Shown here: positions 1 to 7,522 of the stretch, one piece after another
How the letters are laid out: each line of letters begins with the position of its first letter
Position numbering within the stretch: position 1 is the stretch's first letter
Source of the DNA: Streptomyces sp. GS7
GTDB taxonomy: Bacteria > Actinomycetota > Actinomycetes > Streptomycetales > Streptomycetaceae
Direction: 5' to 3'
NCBI RefSeq assembly: GCF_009834125.1
Contig: NZ_CP047146.1
Coordinates: 7,906,501 to 7,970,500, forward strand
DNA: 64,000 bases
Program-made: the position numbers and the translations under genes
Notes under the pieces: model-generated
Databases searched by the model: none
Told to the model about the DNA's origin: nothing
What the model saw: only the letters and a program-made list of their open reading frames with translations

Positions 1-1314
1 CGCCGAGATCGCCGTGATGACCAGCGCCAGATGGGCCTGGGACAGCCCCTGCCCCGCCACCAGCGGCAGCACGATCCCGGCCGTGGTCACGATCGCGACC
101 GTCGCCGAACCCTGGGCCACCCGCAGCACGAGCGAGAGCAGGTACGCCAGCACGATGACCGGCAGTCCGACGCCGTGGAAGGTGTCGGACAGGGCGGTGG
201 CCACCCCGCTGCCCTTGAGCACGGCGCCGAAGACCCCGCCCGCGCCGACCACCAGCAGGATGTTGCCGACCGGCTTGAGGGAGGCGGTGGAGATCGCCTC
301 CAGCGACGTGCGGGACCAGCCGCGGCGGATGCCGAGCAGGTAGTACGCGAGCACCAGCGCGAGCGTCAGGGCGACGAAGGGGTGGCCGAAGAACTCGATG
401 ACCGAGCGGCCCTCGGACGGTGCCAGCACGATGGACGAGAAGGTCGCCAGGAGGATCAGCACCAGCGGCGTACCGATGACGGCGAGGACGGCGGCCAGGG
501 AGACCGGCTTCTCCCGGGGCCGGATCCCGGCCGCGGTCTGCTCGGCGACGACCGCGGCCCTGGCTTCCGCGGCGGCCTCGGCCATGTCGTGCGGCACCGG
601 GACGAAGAGGCGGTTGCCGATCCAGGCGGCGTAGCCCCAGGCGGCCAGGACCGCCGGGACACCGCAGACGGCGCCCATGAGGATGAGCCAGCCGAGGTCC
701 ACCTTGAAGAGCCCGGCGGCGGCCACCGGGCCGGGGTGCGGCGGCAGGAAGGCGTGGGTCATGGAGAGCCCGGCCAGCAGCGGCATGGCGTACAGCACCA
801 TCGACCGTCCGCTCCGCTTGGCTGCGGCGTACACGATCGGCGCCAGGACGAAGATGCCGACGTCGAAGAAGACCGGGATGCCGAAGAGCAGTCCCGTCAG
901 GCCCATCGCCAGCGGGGCCCGCCGCTCGCCGAAGTGGGCGAGCAGCCGGGCGCTCAACACCTCGGCGCCGCCGGAGACTTCGAGGATCGCGCCGAGCATG
1001 GTGCCCAGGCCGATGATGATGGCGACATGCCCGAGGATCCCGCCCATGCCGGACTCGATCATCGAGACGACGTCGGACTTCTGGACCGTGCCGAAGAGTT
1101 CGGTGACAGAGAGGCCGGCGGCGAGTCCGACGGCGATGGAGACGCCGAGCAGCGCGACGAACGGCTGCAGCCTGACCTTGATGATCAGGACGAGGAGCAG
1201 GGCGACGCCGAGGGAGGCGACGGTCAGCAGCCCTGCGGTGCCCGGTATCAGGGCGAGCAGTCCGCCGGTATGCGGTGGGGACGGTGGGGTGGGGGCCGCG
1301 GCAGCGAGGAACAT
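1..1314 (-). CDS. GntP-family permease, 3' end outside window
   Basis: Integral membrane symporter of the GntP family, which takes up gluconate and related acids; E. coli DsdX, a D-serine transporter, belongs to it. The reading frame is open from an ATG at 1314 to the left edge (438 codons, C-terminus missing). It shows many hydrophobic helices, the stretch GGILGHVAIIIGLGTMLGA and the family-typical segment FLPPHPGPVAAA. A GGAG lies 5 nt before the start. It is the last gene of a leftward unit after RidA, with a 171-bp gap holding a hairpin. Given the D-amino-acid enzymes next door, D-serine or a related acid is a reasonable substrate guess, but specificity cannot be read from sequence. Confidence 0.9.
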   Translation of the reverse strand, partial: MFLAAAAPTPPSPPHTGGLLALIPGTAGLLTVASLGVALLLVLIIKVRLQPFVALLGVSIAVGLAAGLSVTELFGTVQKSDVVSMIESGMGGILGHVAIIIGLGTMLGAILEVSGGAEVLSARLLAHFGERRAPLAMGLTGLLFGIPVFFDVGIFVLAPIVYAAAKRSGRSMVLYAMPLLAGLSMTHAFLPPHPGPVAAAGLFKVDLGWLILMGAVCGVPAVLAAWGYAAWIGNRLFVPVPHDMAEAAAEARAAVVAEQTAAGIRPREKPVSLAAVLAVIGTPLVLILLATFSSIVLAPSEGRSVIEFFGHPFVALTLALVLAYYLLGIRRGWSRTSLEAISTASLKPVGNILLVVGAGGVFGAVLKGSGVATALSDTFHGVGLPVIVLAYLLSLVLRVAQGSATVAIVTTAGIVLPLVAGQGLSQAHLALVITAISA

Positions 1315-1394
1315 GGTGACTCCGTTGTCCGGCAGGGGCCCGGAGACCGGGTTGTCCCCTGGTGAGCACGATCCAGGCAGGGGGGACCGCGGCA

Positions 1395-1420
1395 CGGCGT
1401 CCCGGAGCTGCGGGACGCCG
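1395..1420 (-). terminator. Hairpin between ridA-like gene and permease
   Basis: Perfect 9-bp arms (CGGCGTCCC and GGGACGCCG) around an 8-nt loop, 66 bp past the RidA stop. It has no T-run. It may attenuate or end transcription before the permease. Confidence 0.45.
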
Positions 1421-1485
1421 CACCGTGCGGCGGACGGTGCGCCGAGGGCGGCGCTGACGGCGGGCCGAGCAAGGAATCCGGCGCC

Positions 1486-1896
1486 TCAGCTCAGCACCGC
1501 GAGGGCGTCGATCTCGATGAGCAGGCCCTTGGGCAGACCGACGTAGACGGTCGTGCGGGCGGCGGGGGCCTCCTTGAGCCCCTGCTCCTCGAAGTAGGCG
1601 TTGTAGATCTCGTTCATCTCGGCGAAGTGCGCGACGTCGGTGAGGTAGACGCGCATCATCATCACGTCGTCCCAACTCGCGCCGCCCTCTTGGAGGATGG
1701 CCTTGACGTTGGCGAACGTCTGGAGCGTCTGCTCGCGCAGGGTCGGGCCGGCCGGGGTGGGGGCCCGGCCCTCGACGGCGGGCAGGAAGCCGACCTGGCC
1801 GGCGACCTGGAGGATGTTGCCCTTCCTGACTCCGTGGGAGAACTTGGCGGGCGGTGTGGTGTGGGTGGCCGGGGTGAGGGCGGTCTTCTCGCTCAT
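1486..1896 (-). CDS. RidA-family enamine/imine deaminase
   Basis: 136-aa cytosolic protein of the YjgF/RidA family, which hydrolyses reactive enamine/imine intermediates such as 2-aminoacrylate made by PLP dehydratases. Family features are the early block ILQVAGQVGFLP, the central QTFANVKAILQEGG, and the late ARTTVYVGLPKG, whose Arg is the expected carboxylate-binding residue. Length matches the family. The chosen ATG at 1896 has AAGGA upstream; an in-frame ATG at 1920 overlaps the IclR stop as ATGA and would give a protein 8 residues longer. The link to the dehydratase at 4339-5628 is strong functional context: that enzyme is expected to produce the RidA substrate. Confidence 0.93.
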   Translation of the reverse strand: MSEKTALTPATHTTPPAKFSHGVRKGNILQVAGQVGFLPAVEGRAPTPAGPTLREQTLQTFANVKAILQEGGASWDDVMMMRVYLTDVAHFAEMNEIYNAYFEEQGLKEAPAARTTVYVGLPKGLLIEIDALAVLS

Positions 1897-1916
1897 GCGT
1901 GTCCTTCGGACGTCCT

Positions 1917-2684
1917 TCATGGGGCCGGTCGGTGGCCGGCGTTGGCGGTACCGGAGTACTCCCGGCTGATGGCGTCGGCGGTCCGGCGCACCAGCGGGAG
2001 CAGGGTGAGGAGTTCCTCCGCGCTGACGACGACACTCGGCGCGGAGACCGACATGGCGGCGACCAGGCGCCCGTCCGCGCCGCGGATCGGGGCGCCGACG
2101 CAGTTGATGGACTCCTCGTGGCCACCGAGGTCGGTGGCCCAGCCCTGTGCGCGCACCTTGGCCAGCTCGGCCAGGAAGGCCGCGGCGTCGGGTGTCGAAC
2201 GCGACGTGTAGCGGGGGTAGTCGAGCCTCTCCGCGAGGGCGCGGCGCTCGGGCTCGGGCAGGTCGGCGAGCAGCAGCTTGGCGACCGCGGCGACGGTGAT
2301 CGCGACGGGCTTGCCGATCCGCGAGTACATCCGGACCGGGTAGCGGCTCTCGACCTTGTCGATGTAGAGGACCTCGTTCTCCTCGTGGACCGCGAGGTGG
2401 ACGGTGTGCCCGCACTGCTCGTTGAGCTCGACGAGATGGGGGTGGGCGATCTCGCGGATGTCGAGGTTCTCGACGGCTTCCTGGGCGAGCGCGAAGAGCC
2501 GGGCGCCGAGGCGGTAGCGCTGGTCGGGCTGGCGGTAGACGAGGCCGTGCTCATGGAGGGTGCGCAGCAGCCGCAGCGCGGTGGACTTGTGCACGCCGAG
2601 CCGGTCGGCGACCCGGCCGAGGTCGGCGGGGCCCTCGGCGAGCAACGGCAGGATGCTCAGCGCGCGGTCGACGGTCTGGCTCAT
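1917..2684 (-). CDS. IclR-family transcriptional regulator
   Basis: 255-aa DNA-binding protein. The N-terminal winged helix (about residues 5-60, with LGRVADRLGVHKSTALRLLRTL) is followed by the IclR effector domain (EVLYIDKVES, KLLLADLPEPERRAL, SINCVGAPIRGADG). The ATG at 2684 is preceded by GAGG at 7 nt and overlaps the stop of the last mini-ORF of the upstream repeat array as ATGA. It sits between the sugar kinase and RidA in a leftward unit and probably controls this unit and/or the divergent D-amino-acid genes. Its effector is unknown; the family binds small carboxylates. Confidence 0.93.
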   Translation of the reverse strand: MSQTVDRALSILPLLAEGPADLGRVADRLGVHKSTALRLLRTLHEHGLVYRQPDQRYRLGARLFALAQEAVENLDIREIAHPHLVELNEQCGHTVHLAVHEENEVLYIDKVESRYPVRMYSRIGKPVAITVAAVAKLLLADLPEPERRALAERLDYPRYTSRSTPDAAAFLAELAKVRAQGWATDLGGHEESINCVGAPIRGADGRLVAAMSVSAPSVVVSAEELLTLLPLVRRTADAISREYSGTANAGHRPAP

Positions 2685-2915
2685 GCCGACACCTCGCTCC
2701 GCTCGGCCTCGCATTCGCTCAGCGCGCACCCTTCCATGGCTCGCTCACTCCGCTCGCTCATGCCGACACCTCGCTCCGCTCGGCTCCGCATGCGCTCGGC
2801 GCGCACCCTTCCACGACTCGCTCACTGCGCTCGCTCATGTGCGTGCCTCGCTTCGCCCGGCCCCGCCTGCGTCGGGGGCGCACCTCTCGACGGTTGTCCC
2901 ACTGCGCTCGTTCAC
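2681..2915 (-). repeat. Three tandem 77-bp units forming overlapping mini-ORFs
   Basis: Units begin at 2681, 2758 and 2835, exactly 77 bp apart, and end at the kinase stop (2912). Read leftward, each is a 26-codon ORF (2835-2915 starting GTG; 2758-2838 and 2681-2761 starting ATG) whose TGA overlaps the next start. The kinase stop overlaps the first GTG as GTGA, and the last TGA overlaps the IclR ATG as ATGA. Peptides are alike: they begin with Ser/Asn-Glu-Arg-Ser, have EGCA or ERCA in the middle, and end ERSEVSA or GRSEART. Every unit ends with GAGG about 7 nt before the next start. Units 1 and 2 are close copies; unit 3 is more diverged. I do not know whether the peptides are made. Confidence 0.85.
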
Positions 2916-4018
2916 GGCGTACGCACCTCCTGGTCCACGGCCTCTCTGGTGTCCGTCCAGCCGGGGCCGAGGTGCAGTCTCCCCCAGGCGGCGTCGTCGA
3001 GCCCGGCCAGCCGGTCGGCGAGGAGCCGGGGCGGCGGGGCGGCGAGGTCGCCGGTGACGGTGAGGGCGACGGCGGCCCACAGGTGGCCGTGCCGGATCCG
3101 GGAGCGCAGCGGCAGCCCGCGGAGGGTGGCGGAGAGGAACCCGGCGGCGAAGGCGTCGCCCGCGCCGACGGCGGCCACCACGTCGACCCTCAGGGCCGGG
3201 ACGCCGACCACGTCGTCTTCCGGCGGGCCGCCGTCCGGCCGGGCGGGGGCCCGCCGGAAGACGGTCGCGCCGCCCCTCCCCCGCTTGACGACCAGGATCT
3301 CCGGCTCCGGCAGCGCTGCCCGCACGGCCCGGCCGCCGTGCAGGCCCCAGGCGTCCCGCGCCTCGTCCTCGCCGACGAACACGATGTCGGCGCCGCGCGC
3401 CAGATCGAGCAGGACCCGCGGCCCCTGCGCGTCGGCCCACAGACGGGGGCGGTGGTTGACGTCGAACGAGACCAGCGGGCGGCCGGCCGCCGCCGGTCGG
3501 GCGGTGAGTTCGCGCAGCAGGGCGAGGCAGTCGCCGGAGAGCGCGGCGGTGATCCCGGACAGGTGCAGCACCCGGCCGGCGCGCAGCGCGGCCAGGTCCA
3601 TGGTCGCCACCGACATCGCGGACGCGGCGGAGCCGGAGCGGTAGTACGCGACCTCATGGGCGTCGGTGTCGCGGTCGCCGGCGGTGCGGAAGTAAATGCC
3701 GGTGGGGCGGGCGGGGTCGCGCCGGACGCCGCCGGTGTCGACGCCGTACGCCCCGATCGCCCGGACGAGATGGTCGCCGAAGCCGTCGGCGCCGACGCGG
3801 GAGATCCAGCGGACGCGGTGGCCGGCGCGGGCCAGGGCGCAGGCGACGTTGGACTCGGCGCCGCCGATGGCGCGCTCGAAGGCGGGCACGTCGGCGAGCC
3901 GCCCCGGTGCGGTGGGCAGGAAGGTGACCATGGACTCGCCGAGGCAGACGACATCGGCGTCCGGGGCGGCGGTGCCGTCCGGAACGGGGGTGCCGCCGAC
4001 GTTCGAGGACCTGGTCAC
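2912..4018 (-). CDS. PfkB-family sugar kinase (KDG kinase-like)
   Basis: 368-aa cytosolic carbohydrate kinase of the ribokinase/PfkB family, closest in appearance to 2-keto-3-deoxygluconate kinases. Visible are the N-terminal CLGESMVTFLP, the substrate-lid block GGAESNVACALARAG, and the C-terminal ATP/anion-hole signature VGAGDAFAAGF with the catalytic Asp. The GTG start at 4018 has GAAGGAG 11 nt upstream. It is the first gene of the leftward unit and its stop overlaps the repeat array start. Its role in a D-amino-acid locus is not obvious; it could serve a sugar-acid branch using the same GntP permease. Substrate is inferred only. Confidence 0.9.
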   Translation of the reverse strand: MTRSSNVGGTPVPDGTAAPDADVVCLGESMVTFLPTAPGRLADVPAFERAIGGAESNVACALARAGHRVRWISRVGADGFGDHLVRAIGAYGVDTGGVRRDPARPTGIYFRTAGDRDTDAHEVAYYRSGSAASAMSVATMDLAALRAGRVLHLSGITAALSGDCLALLRELTARPAAAGRPLVSFDVNHRPRLWADAQGPRVLLDLARGADIVFVGEDEARDAWGLHGGRAVRAALPEPEILVVKRGRGGATVFRRAPARPDGGPPEDDVVGVPALRVDVVAAVGAGDAFAAGFLSATLRGLPLRSRIRHGHLWAAVALTVTGDLAAPPPRLLADRLAGLDDAAWGRLHLGPGWTDTREAVDQEVRTP

Positions 4019-4299
4019 GATCGGTTGCGCTCCTTCGCTGTGCCGTTGTGCCGTTGTGCCTCTGAGGCGGGCCGGCGTCCGGCCGCGCCGCGGAAGGTCC
4101 GCCCGGATGTCCGCCCGGAATTCCACCGGGTGCCCGCCGGGCCGACCCGCCCGTCCTCCGCGGCCGTTCCCGACGCCGTTCTCCGCGCCATTACGGGCAC
4201 CGTTCTGTGCGCCATTCCTGGCGCCCTTGCCCGCGTTTCTCCACCATTGACCGGGCGATGGCTCGGATGTTAGACAGCTGTAAGCGATATGCGCAATGC

Positions 4300-4320
4300 G
4301 TGTTGCAGAGTGTGCAACAC
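4300..4320. promoter_or_regulatory. Palindromic operator upstream of D-amino-acid genes
   Basis: Perfect inverted repeat GTGTTGCA-N5-TGCAACAC, ending 18 bp before the 4339 start and just upstream of its GAGGAGG. It lies in the 320-bp divergent region (4019-4338) between the kinase and the dehydratase. The IclR regulator nearby is the natural candidate to bind it. The rest of this intergenic region shows no gene. Confidence 0.6.
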
Positions 4321-4338
4321 AATCTTCGAGGAGGCTCC

Positions 4339-5628
4339 ATGGCCGGCGAGCGGCTCGCGCAGGGACTCAAGAACCTCGCGGACGAGAAGGTCGATCACCG
4401 CTTCAAGGCACTCCCCCCGGACGCCGACGGGCGCACGGTCGGCGATCTGGCCGCCGAGCGCCGCAACCTCTTCACCGGCGGCTTCACCACCCCCGTCCTG
4501 GCCCTCTCCGCCGAGTCCGTCGAGCACAACCTCGCCCTCATGGAGACCTACGCCACCCGGCACGGCCTGGCCTTCGCCCCGCACGGCAAGACCTGCATGG
4601 CGCCGCAGCTCTTCGCCCGCCAACTGGAGCACGGCGCCTGGGGCATCACCGCGGCCGTCCCCCACCAGGCCCGCGTCTACCGCGACTACGGCATCCAGCG
4701 GATCTTCCTGGCCAACGAGGTCGTCGACGCCGCCGCGCTGCGCTGGCTGGCCGGCGAGCTGGACGCCGACCCGGACTTCCGCTTCATCTGCTACGTCGAC
4801 TCGCTGCGCGGCATCGAGCTGATGGACACCGCGCTGCGCGCCGCGGAGGCCAGCCGCCCCGTGGACGTCGTCATCGAACTGGGCGCCGGCGAGGGGGCCC
4901 GCACCGGAGTCCGCAGCGAGGCCGAATGCCTCGAACTCGCCGACGCCATCGCGGGCGTGGACACCCTCCGCCTGGTCGGCGTCGCCGGCTACGAAGGCGA
5001 GGTGCCGCAGGCCGACCACGACCGCGTCACCGCCTGGCTGCGCCGACTGGTCCGGCTGGCCGCGGAGTTCGACGCCTCCGGACGCTTCGCCGACCTCGAC
5101 GAGATCGTGGTCAGTGCCGGCGGCAGCGCCTGGTTCGACGCGGTCTCCGAGGTCTTCGCCGAGATCCCGGAACTCTCCGCACCCGTCCTGAAGTTGCTGC
5201 GCTCGGGCGCCTACGTCTCGCACGACGACGGCCACTACCGCCGCCTCACCCCCTTCAACCGCGTACCGGAAGAGGGCGCCCTCCAGCCCGCCTTCCGCCT
5301 CTGGGCCCAGGTCGTCTCCCGCCCCACCCCCGAGCAGGCGTTCGTCAACGCGGGCAAGCGGGACGCGGCGTACGACCTCGACCTGCCGCGGGCACAGGTC
5401 GTCCGGTCCGGCCGGGACGGCACCGTGCGGCCCGCGGCCGGCATCACCGTCACCGGGCTGTCCGACCAGCACGCCTGGCTCGGCACCGAGCACGCCGGCG
5501 ACCTGGAGGTCGGCGACTGGGTCGGCCTGGGTCTGTCGCACCCCTGCACCTCCTTCGACAAGTGGCAGCTGATCCCGCTGGTCGAGGAGGACGGGACCGT
5601 CGTCGATTTCATCCGCACGTTCTTCTGA
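4339..5628 (+). CDS. D-serine/D-threonine dehydratase-like PLP enzyme
   Basis: 429-aa enzyme of the alanine-racemase-fold DSD1 group (eukaryotic-type D-serine dehydratase, D-threonine aldolase, 'amino acid deaminase'). It should bind PLP through Lys84 in PHGKT and a metal through His401 and Cys403 in SHPCTSF, the His-X-Cys pair known from chicken D-serine dehydratase. Length fits the group. The ATG at 4339 follows a strong GAGGAGG. It would convert D-Ser or D-Thr to pyruvate or 2-oxobutyrate plus ammonia through an enamine, which explains a RidA gene nearby. It is followed after a hairpin by an N-acyl-D-amino-acid deacylase. Dehydratase versus aldolase activity cannot be decided here. Confidence 0.88.
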   Translation: MAGERLAQGLKNLADEKVDHRFKALPPDADGRTVGDLAAERRNLFTGGFTTPVLALSAESVEHNLALMETYATRHGLAFAPHGKTCMAPQLFARQLEHGAWGITAAVPHQARVYRDYGIQRIFLANEVVDAAALRWLAGELDADPDFRFICYVDSLRGIELMDTALRAAEASRPVDVVIELGAGEGARTGVRSEAECLELADAIAGVDTLRLVGVAGYEGEVPQADHDRVTAWLRRLVRLAAEFDASGRFADLDEIVVSAGGSAWFDAVSEVFAEIPELSAPVLKLLRSGAYVSHDDGHYRRLTPFNRVPEEGALQPAFRLWAQVVSRPTPEQAFVNAGKRDAAYDLDLPRAQVVRSGRDGTVRPAAGITVTGLSDQHAWLGTEHAGDLEVGDWVGLGLSHPCTSFDKWQLIPLVEEDGTVVDFIRTFF

Positions 5629-5646
5629 CACTCGCGTGATACCCGC

Positions 5647-5677
5647 GGGGGTGCCGCCGCCGGCCCTCGGCACCCCC
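5647..5677 (+). terminator. Hairpin after dehydratase-like gene
   Basis: Perfect 10-bp arms GGGGGTGCCG and CGGCACCCCC with an 11-nt loop, 19 bp past the stop and 75 bp before the deacylase start. No T-run. Probably partial termination or an mRNA 3' stabiliser. Confidence 0.5.
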
Positions 5678-5751
5678 GGAAAACCCCCGATCCCACCCCG
5701 GCCCCGCCCCCGGGTCGGCCCCTGACCCACCCCCCGGAAAGGCGGCCCCCC

Positions 5752-7383
5752 ATGGACACCGTGCTCCGCGACGTACGCGTCGTCGACGGGTCCGGAGGGC
5801 CGTCCTACCGCGCCGACGTCGCCCTGGCCGGCGGCCGGATCGCCGAGATCCACCGCGAGACGGACGGCGGCCCGCGCCCGGCCGCCGCCCGCGCGGTCGA
5901 CGGCGCCGGTCTCGCCCTGTCCCCCGGCTTCATCGACATGCACGCCCACAGCGACCTCGCCGTGCTCCGCGACCCCGCGCACACCGCGAAGGTCGCCCAG
6001 GGCGTCACCCTCGAAGTCCTCGGCCAGGACGGGCTGTCGTACGCCCCGGTCGACGACCGCACGCTCGCCGAGGTGCGCGCCCAGATCACCGGCTGGAACG
6101 GCGGGGCGCCCGGCGACACCTCCGTCGACTTCACCTGGCGCACCGTCGGCGAGTACCTCGACCGCCTCGACCACGGCTTCGACGGCGACGGCATCGCCGT
6201 CAACGCCGCCTACCTCGTCCCCCAGGGCACGGTACGGATGCTCGCGGTCGGCTGGGACGACCGCGCCGCCACCGCCGGGGAGCTGGCGCGGATGCGGCGG
6301 CTGGTCGCCGAGGGCCTGGAGCAGGGCGCGGTGGGCCTGTCCTCCGGCCTCACCTACACCCCGGGCATGTACGCCTCGGACGCCGAACTGACCGAACTGT
6401 GCCGGGTGGTGGCCCGCTACGACGGCTACTACTGCCCGCACCACCGCTCCTACGGGGCGGGCGCCCTGGAGGCGTACGCGGAGATGGTCGCCCTCACCCG
6501 CGAGGCGGGCTGCGCACTGCATCTCGCGCACGCCACCATGAACTTCGGCGTCAACAAGGGGCGGGCACCCGAGCTGCTGGCCCTCCTGGACAAGGCCCTG
6601 GACGACGGCGCCGACCTCTCCCTGGACACCTATCCGTACACCCCCGGCTGCACGACTCTCGTGGCGATACTGCCCAGTTGGGCCGGCGAGGGCGGCCCCG
6701 AGGCGGTCCTCGCGAGGCTGCGGGACGACACGACGGCCGCGGCCATCCGGTACGCCCTGGAGGTGACCGGGTCCGACGGGTGCCACGGCGTCCCCATCGC
6801 CTGGGACACCGTCGAGATCTCCGGCGTCGCGGACCCGGCGCTGACCGGCCACATCGGCAGGACCGTCGCCGCCGTCGCCGCCGAGCGCGGCGAGGAGCCC
6901 TGGACCACCGCCCGCCGGCTGCTGATCGACGACCGGCTGGGCTCGACGATCCTCCAGCACGTCGGCCACGAGGAGAACGTCCGCCGGATCATGCGGCACC
7001 GCGTCCACACCGGCGGCAGCGACGGCATCCTCCAGGGCCGCAAGCCGCACCCCCGGGCGTACGGCACCTTCCCCCACTACCTCGGCGCATACGTCCGCGA
7101 ACTCGGGGTGCTGTCCCTGGAGGAGTGCGTGGCGCACCTGACCTCGCGCCCGGCCGCCCGGCTGCGGCTGCCCGACCGCGGTCTGGTGCGCGAGGGCCAC
7201 CGCGCCGACCTGGTCCTCTTCGACCCGGAGACGGTCGCCGCCGGCGCCACCTTCGAGGCCCCGCGCACCCTGCCCGCCGGCATCCCGCACGTCCTGATCG
7301 ACGGCCGCTTCGTCATGGCGGACGGCCGGCGCACGGACGTACTGGCCGGCCGGGCGGTCCGGCGGACCCCGAAACGGCGCTGA
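5752..7383 (+). CDS. N-acyl-D-amino-acid deacylase (amidohydrolase)
   Basis: 543-aa zinc amidohydrolase that removes N-acyl groups from D-amino acids. The N-terminal beta-sandwich is followed by the metal motif HAHS (His64, His66), then LEVLGQDGLSYAPVD and HLAHATMNFG. The far C-terminal part returns to the sandwich, with RGLVREGHRADLVLFDPETV typical of D-aminoacylases. GGAAAGG precedes the ATG. Lying directly behind the D-amino-acid dehydratase-like gene, it would supply free D-amino acids, for instance from cell-wall or acylated scavenged material. The exact substrate is unknown. Confidence 0.9.
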   Translation: MDTVLRDVRVVDGSGGPSYRADVALAGGRIAEIHRETDGGPRPAAARAVDGAGLALSPGFIDMHAHSDLAVLRDPAHTAKVAQGVTLEVLGQDGLSYAPVDDRTLAEVRAQITGWNGGAPGDTSVDFTWRTVGEYLDRLDHGFDGDGIAVNAAYLVPQGTVRMLAVGWDDRAATAGELARMRRLVAEGLEQGAVGLSSGLTYTPGMYASDAELTELCRVVARYDGYYCPHHRSYGAGALEAYAEMVALTREAGCALHLAHATMNFGVNKGRAPELLALLDKALDDGADLSLDTYPYTPGCTTLVAILPSWAGEGGPEAVLARLRDDTTAAAIRYALEVTGSDGCHGVPIAWDTVEISGVADPALTGHIGRTVAAVAAERGEEPWTTARRLLIDDRLGSTILQHVGHEENVRRIMRHRVHTGGSDGILQGRKPHPRAYGTFPHYLGAYVRELGVLSLEECVAHLTSRPAARLRLPDRGLVREGHRADLVLFDPETVAAGATFEAPRTLPAGIPHVLIDGRFVMADGRRTDVLAGRAVRRTPKRR

Positions 7384-7509
7384 GCGGCCCGCCGTCCGCG
7401 GAACCCGCGCCTCCGGCACCGGGCCCGGCCCGTCACCCCACGTGAGGAACCCCACGCCGTCCGCGGGTGACGTGGGGAAAAACACCGGGCGGGCGCCGAT
7501 ACGCGCCCG

Positions 7510-7515
7510 TAAAGT
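7510..7515 (+). promoter_or_regulatory. -10 box (TAAAGT) for leaderless aminotransferase mRNA
   Basis: TAAAGT is followed by 7 nt and then the ATG at 7523. No Shine-Dalgarno is present, so the transcript probably starts at the initiation codon. Confidence 0.55.
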
Positions 7516-7522
7516 GGCCGTC

